Below are positions 36,201 to 45,200 of a stretch of 64,000 bases of DNA, in pieces. Below the pieces are notes generated by a model. It ran no database searches, was not told the DNA's origin, and was given only the letters and a program-made list of their open reading frames with translations. Every line of letters starts with the position of its first letter. Positions within the stretch are counted from its first letter, which is position 1. Both the position numbers and the translations under genes were made by a program. The stretch lies in NCBI RefSeq assembly GCF_015706575.1, contig NW_024037063.1, positions 8,556,927 through 8,620,926 of the forward strand, given 5' to 3'. The stretch comes from Patiria miniata (Eukaryota; Echinodermata; Asteroidea; Valvatida; Asterinidae).

Positions 36201-39200
36201 ATCCACATATTGGCCCGGGCAGGAATCAAACCCGGGTCACAGCAGTGGAAGGCGAGAAAAGTACCGCTATGCCAACCTGACTCCTTGTTAGCATACTTCC
36301 TTTATTTAACGTAGAATGCACCCCATGCACTGCTTGCACAACATAGATGTTGAACATAATCAAAGCAATATATAACCAGGACTGCATAATTAATAGGAAC
36401 ACAGCGTTTTGTGTTATTAACAGGAATCCTGACAAATGAACTCACCAATGCATGTTGTACCGTCAGAGTCCAAATCATAGCCGGTGTCGCAATAGCATTC
36501 ATATGACGAGGCGTCAACAGACCGGCAAGCGTAGTCACAGGATGCATACAGGCAGCCCAGGGAGGGTGGAGGATTGTTCTCTGCAAGAATTAGTGAACTA
36601 CATTGTACATTTCTCACAAATAAGAAGAATCACTTATCAATGGTGGATGGGTTCAGGCCCCATTATAAGCTTTCATTTTAGTCATTCGTGGAAACATTTC
36701 TTGGCAGCATTTCTATCAATCTTATTTCAGAAAAACATGTACCATACACTTCCTCATGTAATGTGATGCCCATTTTACAATCAATCGAAAGTAGACCTTG
36801 GACCTCTGGTTACTCTACGTTTTGTACTTTGTGTCAAAACAAAAAAATATTTCCTACTTTCAATCTTAAATAACGCTTTTGTTTAATTAAATTAAAATTT
36901 CAGATCATGTAAACAAGACATGACAAATTTTATGAAGCGAGTTTCATCATCTTGGTGAGAGAGGGTGAGATTTAAACACCATACGAAAAAAACACTCACT
37001 TTTTAAAATCCGCCACTTTCGACTTGGCGATCTCCAATGTCAATACAGCGCTGGAGACGGTTGCGGAAGGCACGTGCTGCTGCCAAAAGCTTCTGAAGAA
37101 GTGCTGGATCACCTCTGTTGTCATTGCACACCTCCTCGATCGTGTGTTGCGCCAAACGATCGAGGAGGTGTGCAATGACATCAGGGGAGATCCTGCATTA
37201 ATTCAGAAGCTATCGGCCACAGCACAGCACCCTCTTCAGTGCTGTATTGACATTCTGAAAGTGAGTGCATTCTGTGTAAAGACAGAATACAGGGCGAGTA
37301 AAAAACAAAACGAAACCCAAATGGCCACTCACCAAGACAACTATATCCATTTTCTTGAAGCTCATATCCATCATTACAACCACAGACATAGGAGCTTCCA
37401 TTGGGCTGACAGCGTTGCTCACAGGGGGACTCATCGCATGCGTTGGCCGGCTCTTCTCTGTCTGGAAGGTTAAAAAGAAAACTGACAAGCAAGTAGAAGC
37501 AAATCACAAACAGTGTGGCATCTTGTGTTTGCCTCATTGTTGGCCTCACATTTCAACTGCATTGATCCCAGTTTGCCATCCTCCAGATAGGTAGTTAATG
37601 TTGCTAGCATCATGACTTGGGGCATGATCCCACATGACCTATTTAGTGAACACTAGGCAGGCATGCAACTTGGAAGTAACGGAAAAATGAGGAAACTCTT
37701 ATCTTTGCAAGACTTTGTACAGTGGTTTTCAATTTGTAATGGCAAAGTGAGAAGTGAAAAACAAGGAAATCAGCTGCATGCCTGACTAGGGGTCTTTCGA
37801 TCAGACTGAGGGCTATCTCTGAAGATAGCTCCAAAGCTAGCAAGCTCTGCCAAAATAGTTGTCGTTTGGACACAACTTAACTCCGCCTTTGGAGCTATCT
37901 CTGGAGTAAGCCAGGGCCAATACTAGCCATAAAAATTTGTGGGGCTAGCTCCACTTTTAGCTATGTGGCTTATGACCTAGCTCCATCCTTTGCCGTTTGG
38001 ACGCAACTGACCTGTCATTCAATTTTGTCTGATTCACCAAGTCACCCATGAACATATATTACATAACCTATGACCTTTTAGCTCCACTGCAAGAGGGTGA
38101 GATTTAAAACCATACGAAAAAGTTCTCACTTTCAGAATGTCAATACAGCACTGGAGACGGTGGTGAAAGGCGCGTGCTACAGCGAAAGCTTTTGAAGGAA
38201 TGCAGGATCACCCCTGATGTCATTGCACACCTCCTCGATCGTGTGTTGCGCCAAACAATCGAGGAGGCGTGCAATGACATCAGGGGTGATCTTGCATTCC
38301 TTCAGAAGCTTTCGGCCGCAGCTCGCGCCATCCGCCACCGTCTCTAGAGCTGCAGTACCAAAACAATTAGCTCTACCAAAAGCTCTACCGAAAGATTTTG
38401 AAGGAATGCAGGATCACCCCTGATGACATTGCACACCTCCTCGATCGTGTGTTGCGCCAAACAATCGAGGAGGTGTGCAATGACATCAGAGATGATCCTG
38501 CATTCCTTCAGAAGCTTTCAGCTGCAGCTCGCGCCATCCGCCACCGTCTCCGGCGCTGCAGTACCAAAACAGGATCACCCCTGATGACATTGCACACCTC
38601 CTCGATCGTGTGTTGCCCCAAACAATCAAGGAGGTGTGCAACGACATCAGGGGTGATCCTGCATTCCTTCAGAAGCTTTCGGCTGCAGCTCGCGCCATCC
38701 GCCACCGTCTCCGGCGCTGCAGTACCTACAGAACTCAGAAGTACAAACAGGATCATTTCGGCAGTTTGCCGAATGATTCGTTCGAATTATGGAAGTATTA
38801 TTACCTCTAATGCATGTCATGTTGTCAGCAGCAGCCAGAACATAGCCCACAGGACACTCACAGACAAAGGAAGTGATCAGATTGACACATTTGGAACTGC
38901 ACAGTCTGTGGTTGTTTTCCCTGGCAAGGGTGCATTCATCCACTGGATACACAGAAAAATACTAAATTGCATTACCTAACATTTATGTTGCACAACACCT
39001 ATTCCAGGTATGCAACTGGAAAGTAACAAAAATAGAGAAGAAATATCAAGTTTTACAAGACTTTATGCAATGTTTTTCAATTTTTAATGGCATTTATCCC
39101 TAACTCCCTAGGGGATGTGCAAAATCATATTGAAATTGGAGGATTCAGGACTGTTAGGGATAGCTATAGAGAATACATGTATACAACATTTGCTTTTGCT

Positions 39201-42200
39201 GTCGTTTTCAAAAATGGACGGATTTGGGGGTTCGTATTTTAAATCAAATATTGTACTGACTTGCTTCAAGTTTTGTGTTCAGTGAAAAATGCTGGAAAAA
39301 CCAAGAAAAATATTTGTGTTTCTGTAGCCTGGTTCCCTGACCCCACTTAAGATGAAACAAAGCAATTTATAGACGTTGGGAACTTGTAAGGTCAGGGAAC
39401 CAGTTGGCTTGTAGCGTTTACAGGTGTGTAATCAATTGCAAAGAAAATGCGGACTAACTAATTATGATAAATTGGGAGCAGTATTTGATAAAAAAAAGTT
39501 TTTTCCAACGCTGGTCAGTCGACCAATGTTGGAAATCGATACAAAAATACCACTTTTCTTGAAATGCAGCAGCAGCCAGAATTGATTAATTTTGGGGGGG
39601 AGGGGGGGGTACATAGTCAAAGAAAAGCTACATATTAAAAAGATGTAACATGATTGTCCATACCGAGACCCCACTTTATCAAACTCTAATGGCAGAACAT
39701 TTTAAGCTCTTGCTAGCCAGAGCAACCCCTAAACCCCACACCAAACCATGGCGGACTCCAACATTTTAGCAATAGATTCGATATAGAATTACTCCAACAC
39801 CCCCCCCCCACCTCAAAAACAAATTATGTCAATAGGAATATCACAATGTCCTGAATAAACAGATGAACTATAAATGCAAGACCAATAACTGTTGTTAACA
39901 TTATTAGTTATCACCTAGGTAATAGTTCTACATGTATAAGGGCACTGAATGTATTCTTTGGGGCCGGAAATGGCTTTTTACAGATAGTCAATTCCTAAAA
40001 GACGATGGAGTCAAATTTCTGATTCTAAGTTGAAACCAATTCTAATTCCATTTCCACCTGGAGTGGCCTTTAGCCAACCCACTTTTTTTTTTTTTACTAG
40101 TGGTACGCAGTGTGATGTCTACAGGCAAAACATAAGTGTATCCACATGTTTTTTTGTTAACGGTACTGGGTACTTACTGTCATTGTTACTGCTTGCCCTT
40201 CCACAGCAATCCCGGAAGGCAAAATCACACTCTGTGCCAAGATCAGTGCCATCACAGGGTGCCGACTCATGGAACGCCTTAATGCCAAGCTCACAGCATT
40301 CACAACATGTCTGATACCAGGGAAACCACAAGTCACAAATTATCAGAAAGCCTGGTTCAGCAATTTCATTTAGTGCACATCATATGCACAGGGCCAGATT
40401 AAGTGTTTCGTAGGCCCTTGGCACCAGTGTTCCATAGGCCCTATTCTGCCCATGGCACCATCACCATGCAATTTCATGTTGATGCTAATAAGCTATACCA
40501 TGGGCGTCCATCGCTTCTCAAAAGTGAGGGGGGGACATACCTTGATCAGAAAAAAATAATGAGAGTGCGTAGCGCGAAGCCCTTATTGCGTGGGGTTCTG
40601 GATTTTAGATGCTCTGTGGTGCGATCTGAGGCAATTTCTGAACACTTAAATCCTTAAGGGCCCCGAACAATTTCGGATTCTAGATGCTCTGTGGTGCAAA
40701 AGACAATTTAACCAACATTTTGAGGTCGGAGTAATTGAATCAGCTATTTGGAACTACAGAATCAATATAGACTACATTTTTATTCGGAGATGAAAAAAAA
40801 GTATGGGGGGGGGAATGATATGATACCGCCCCCCCCCCCCTTTAAACCAAAAAAAGTGGGGGAGCTATACTGAACAAGCCAGGCCAAACTGGTAGCTCAA
40901 AAAGCCTGTAGGCACACTGTGGTATTTTTGTAGGACCTCAAATTTTTTGTTGGCCCACCCCCTCAATCTTTTGTAGGCCCTAGGCACAGTGCCTACTGTA
41001 CCTATTGGATAATTCGGGCCTGCATAATTATGCACACATGAACACAACTTAAAGGGAATATACATCATTTGCTTTTGCTGTAATTTTCAGAAATGGATGG
41101 AATTGGGGGGTTGGAAATACATGTATATAGCAAATATAATTACACTGACTTTTTTGAGGTTTTGGGTTCGAAAATGCTATAGTCTGGTTCCCTGACTCCA
41201 TTTAAGAAGAAACAGAGCAGTTTACATATATTGGGGAATTGTAAGGTCAGGGAACCAGTCTAGCTGGCTTGTACCCGTTCATAGGTGTGTAATCGATTGC
41301 AAACAAGTGCGATGGTCAACTGGGGCCAGTATTTGAAAAAAAAGCCAATTTTTCCAACGCTGATCGGCCGATCAGCGTTGGAAATTGATACAAAAATACC
41401 ACTTTTCTTGAAAATGACAGTATACCAGGTGCCATGATTTTACAGGATGCTTTACACTGTCATTCACTAACAGTCCAGCAAGGTATTTCAAAATGATTTG
41501 GTAGTTTTATTTTTTGATGTTTGCAAATGTTGTATTTTCCCTTTAAGTTAATTATAAGGATATTTCATCAATGACATTTTGCAACTTTTAGATGTCCTTT
41601 TGGCGAACAGTTGGTAGACTTTTTTGAACTAAGCTGTATGCAAAGTGTGTCAGTCTGTCACTATTAGTGTCAGATAAAACTTGCAAGCAGCGATCAATGT
41701 TATGGGCAGCTGGAGTGTTCTGCAGTAAGTATTGCATAACTGTTGAGGGCTCTAACCTGCTAAAAGGATGAGAATGAACTGCTGTCGACAAAAAAGTTGT
41801 TTCTGACAACAAAGCGCTTCAAATTTACAAACAAAATAACATTACAGATCTGACGTGCTTTTTTTTTTCTTCTTTCAAATATTCGAATTGGCAAAAAGCT
41901 ATTAGAATATTCTTTCAATGAACGAATATTTGACTCTACAGTATATTTGGGATAGCCCTAGTACCTACATTTCGAGCTTTGCACAAAAGTTTCTGGTTTT
42001 GACAGAACACATCACAGGAATACCTTTTCAATTGAGCCACATGAATCTCCCTGGACACGGTCGCAGCTTCCAATGTTGGCACGCGTGAACAGTCCATCGA
42101 AGCACATGTTCCTCTGCAGTTGCTTGATGCAGCAGGATCGCATCATGACGTGGCAGTCTTGGATGTCTTCGTCTTCCATTGGTCCCATGTCCGGGACCGG

Positions 42201-45200
42201 TTCCGAGTCAATGGCTTCACAGGATGAGTGCTCGTTGGCGTACTCTGCCCCAACATCGCAGCAGATGGAGATAGAATGCTGCAGCTGAACAGCTGGTACA
42301 CAATAAAGAAATAAAAACAGCTGCTTTCATTTTGTTTCATTACACATTAGAAATCTGTCCTACCTGTTACACCTTGCATGCCCTCATGCCACTCGGTGTT
42401 TTTTAAAGATTCATTAGACTAAGGAGTAAATTCAATGAAAAACAATGCCATACTAGTTGCTATCAATGATTTAAACAGGCAGAAGAATGTAACTTAGGGA
42501 GAGGAGGTAAGCAGCCAATAATTATTGGGTTATTCTAAGTTCGACTTGGGTAATTATCAGCATCCAGACTCCAACCAGTCTTAAACACAGTGTTTAATAC
42601 CCGCCAAGCACATATTTATTCCAATTCATAAACACCTTTCAGTAAAAAAAAAATCAAAGGTTTTCGGTCCAAAAGTCAAAACAAGTGAAAAATTATAAAT
42701 TTCCAATGATTTTAAATTTAATGAACAATATTACTTTATGTTTTTCGAAATACCCTTCTAGACTTCACTGAGAGAAGTCGTACACAACTCCTTACATGTA
42801 TATGGAGATTGGTGCACGCGTCGTGCGTACTGCATGAGTGGCGCAGAATGCAGCTGTGCCGGTGTAGTGTGAATTTAGGACTACGAGTACTGACTCAGTG
42901 GTAGAATTGTGCATGCCTAAGTGTGATTGTGAAGGTTCAACTAATAAAAAGCTAAGTAAAGGCACTGGATTTCATAGGAGGCCAAATTTCATGTGACACT
43001 GGAAAATGTTTAAGACCGGAGAGCCAGTCTTTATCAACTGTTTAAAATTAAAACCGGCCGCATGATGGACTCTCGACAAAGAGTAATGAGTAAACTGTTA
43101 GGTATTTATTAATATATTTTTATAAGTTATTCATAAATACCTGAGACAGTTTACACATTCCTCATGTTCCTACTGGTCAAGAGTCCGGAACGAAGGTGAT
43201 TTCGCGGATAAAACACCGGCTGGTTTTAAACACAATTCCTGCGTTCTTCTCCCATGTGCAGTATGCGCTGCACATGCCACAGTTCCCATCTTAGCACATC
43301 GTACATGAGGCACATACCCATAATCATAGACATGGCCAGGGGTGTTTCACAAAACATGAAGTAAATTGTTGAACACAATTGTTGGATATTTGTGAATTTT
43401 TGACTTGTTCTGACTTTTTGACCGAAAGGTATTTATGGGCCATTAAAGACCATTATCATGTTGCAGCCATTTGATTTTTTCCCATTCAAATCAATGTAAG
43501 TGAGGCTGGATAGCAAGGCTGGAAGGAAAAATAGTCTGGTTCCTTTTTGCACAAAAACTTATCAGTCAGTACAGTTGTTGGATACAGGGAACATGACTGA
43601 AATGGTGGCACTGGCAGCATGATAAAGGTCCATTGGCGACCAGGCCCCCTACTAGCTGGTTTTAAACCTATGTACTTGCACATATTTATTCCCTTATTAT
43701 GTCACTCAGTAAAAATGAAGCATTTATCTCCGAAGGTGTAAAAGCATGTTCCCCCCCCCCCCCAAGCCAAAACATCATATATCAAAAATTTCACATTAGG
43801 CCAAAAAAAAAAGTCTTTGGTTTCTGGTATGCGCGCGCGTCGCCGCAGCTATGCGCGTCGGCAAAATGAAAAAGTTTTTTTTTCAATACAAGATGATGTC
43901 TCAAAACCGCCAAACTCACTGGTTTGACTGGAATTCTGCTGCTGCACAATTTTAACGTGTTTTTAGATGGGGTTATGATCGAGAATAAGCTTTATGTGGC
44001 CTCTCTGGACTCCCATATATTTGCACAAAGTTTAGTCGGGCACCATTTGCAGTCATCAGCCGACATTTGAAGCAAAAAAAAAAAAAAAAAAGGTAAAAAA
44101 AAAAAAAAAGCCGCGTCGCCGCACCACTTTTGGGGCAAGCTCCATACCAGAAACCGGAGACTTTTTTTTTGGCCTTACACAAATGTTTTTATTAAAGGGA
44201 ATGTACATCATTTGCAGTTGTTGTAATTATCAGAAATGGGTATGTGCACAAAGTACACTACCAGCTAAAGTAAAGATATATTGTGAAAGCTGGCAAGACA
44301 AATTTGGTTGGACTTGGACACCAATTGAAAACTAAAATTGAGAATTTTAGAGAACAATATCATTTGAAGAAAACTGACAAAGTCTGGATTTTTTCAGTAT
44401 ACAATCTGGACCTGGAAAACGTGGCTTTAAGATTGGCACAATAAAAAGTTAGCTATTTCATCAAGGAATCTCAGGAATTCCCAGTTTGTAGTAACAGGTG
44501 TGACACAGGTGTAGGTAAATAAACATCCTGGCTGGAGCCCCAGAGGGTCAAATCAAACACATGTGGATGTCATTAACAAATAGATGTAGCAGTCCAGGAG
44601 CTAGCTCGGGTTATGCAATGAGCGCTACAAGGCCATGAGCAGATGGTATATGGAGCACCACTACTGCATCCGTGCATTTGGGGAAACTTGGGTGAAATCC
44701 CTCTTTCTAGTTTTGGCATCATCACTGCATGTAGGTTGGATGGGGGGAGGACCAACTATTGCAAAAGATTTGCAGTATTTGCTGGATATTAACACTTGAA
44801 ACTAATGTGCCTATCAAATGTTTCCCCCACCCCTCCCACCCCGCGCTGCCCCAGGTCCGATGTCGGATGTTGTTGTCTACAAGCCAATTTTATAATTACA
44901 GCAATAAGTTATACATGTGACGATGTATGATTATCATTGTTTGTCCCCCAAAAGCCCCAACATTTTTTTCTTCAAAATGAGTGTTCATCACAAAAGGGAA
45001 AGGGGCATTAAAGGGAAAATACAACATTTGCAAACATCAAAAAAAAAATTTAACTACCAAATCATTTTGAAATACCTTGCTGGACTGTTCGTGAATGACA
45101 GTGTAAAGCATCCTGTAAAATCATGGCACCTGGTATACTGTCATTTTCAAGAAAAGTGGTATTTTTGTATCAATTTCCAACGCGTTGGAAAAAACTGGCT

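Noticed and set aside
38398..38979. 193-codon plus-strand frame
   Set aside because: It is made by palindromic repeats, mirrored on the other strand, and runs into fibulin-1 exon sequence in antisense.
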